Source: Acidobacteriota bacterium (GTDB lineage: Bacteria > Acidobacteriota > Terriglobia > Acidiferrales > UBA7541). Taken from it: 5,227 nucleotides of DNA. The position numbers and the translations under genes were made by a program. Every line of letters begins with the position of its first letter. The first letter of the stretch is position 1. The notes below the pieces were generated by a model, which was given only the letters and a program-made list of their open reading frames with translations, was not told the DNA's origin and searched no databases. The stretch spans positions 8,004 to 13,230 of the forward strand of contig PKUY01000256.1 in assembly GCA_003131705.1 (NCBI GenBank), written 5' to 3'. Shown one piece after another: positions 5,223 to 5,227 of this stretch.

Positions 5223-5227
5223 GTGAG

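Larger units (their letters stand above)
4789..5227. other. non-coding, hairpin-rich region upstream of the minus-strand gene
   Basis: About 440 bases hold no gene I can support. The long plus-strand frame that runs through to 5115 is antisense to the small gene, with poor composition, and other frames are short. The region is dense in inverted repeats, listed separately: 4864-4897, 4958-5000, 5046-5074, 5122-5134 and 5188-5222. It must contain the promoter of the minus-strand gene, but I see no convincing -35/-10 pair. Confidence 0.5.

Noticed and set aside
1..5227. CRISPR array, tRNA or rRNA genes
   Set aside because: No evenly spaced repeats of CRISPR length, no cloverleaf pattern and no conserved rRNA segments were seen on either strand.

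Overview
This is a 5.2 kb chromosomal-looking window, slightly GC-rich by eye. It most resembles an Acidobacteriota genome of the Terriglobia/'Acidobacteriia' type. That placement is inference: the CHAT domain ending, the compact GGDEF domain with its short linker after GGDEF, and the secreted subtilase with an octapeptide insert all read like proteins I associate with that phylum. No rRNA, tRNA or marker gene confirms it.

Left half: the window opens inside a CHAT-domain (caspase-HetF-associated-with-TPR) protein on the + strand (1-671). Its fold motifs are intact, but both residues of the protease dyad appear replaced. It is followed by a complete, motif-perfect HD-GYP cyclic-di-GMP phosphodiesterase (835-1479). 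Then come about 550 bases without a convincing gene. They contain only an uncertain minus-strand open frame with no good start (1527-1877).

Middle: a secreted subtilisin-family (S8) protease (2028-3443) has an intact Asp/His/Ser triad. It carries an unusual insert made of 8-residue units between the Asp and His motifs. Its stop is 37 bases before a membrane-anchored GGDEF diguanylate cyclase (3481-4362), which has a clear Shine-Dalgarno sequence. The two are probably co-transcribed.

Right part: a small minus-strand gene of unknown function (4390-4788) converges on the cyclase. The last 440 bases are non-coding upstream sequence rich in inverted repeats: a strong hairpin, a pair of competing hairpins, a palindromic operator-like cluster with 21-bp spacing, a possible minus-strand terminator, and at the very edge an inverted repeat that may be an insertion-sequence end.

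Together the window holds one enzyme that should make c-di-GMP and one that should degrade it, on either side of an exported protease, next to a CHAT protein. A link between c-di-GMP signalling and proteolysis is plausible but rests on neighbourhood only. The most notable observations are the apparently inactive CHAT protease, the octad insert in the subtilase, and the structured non-coding right end.
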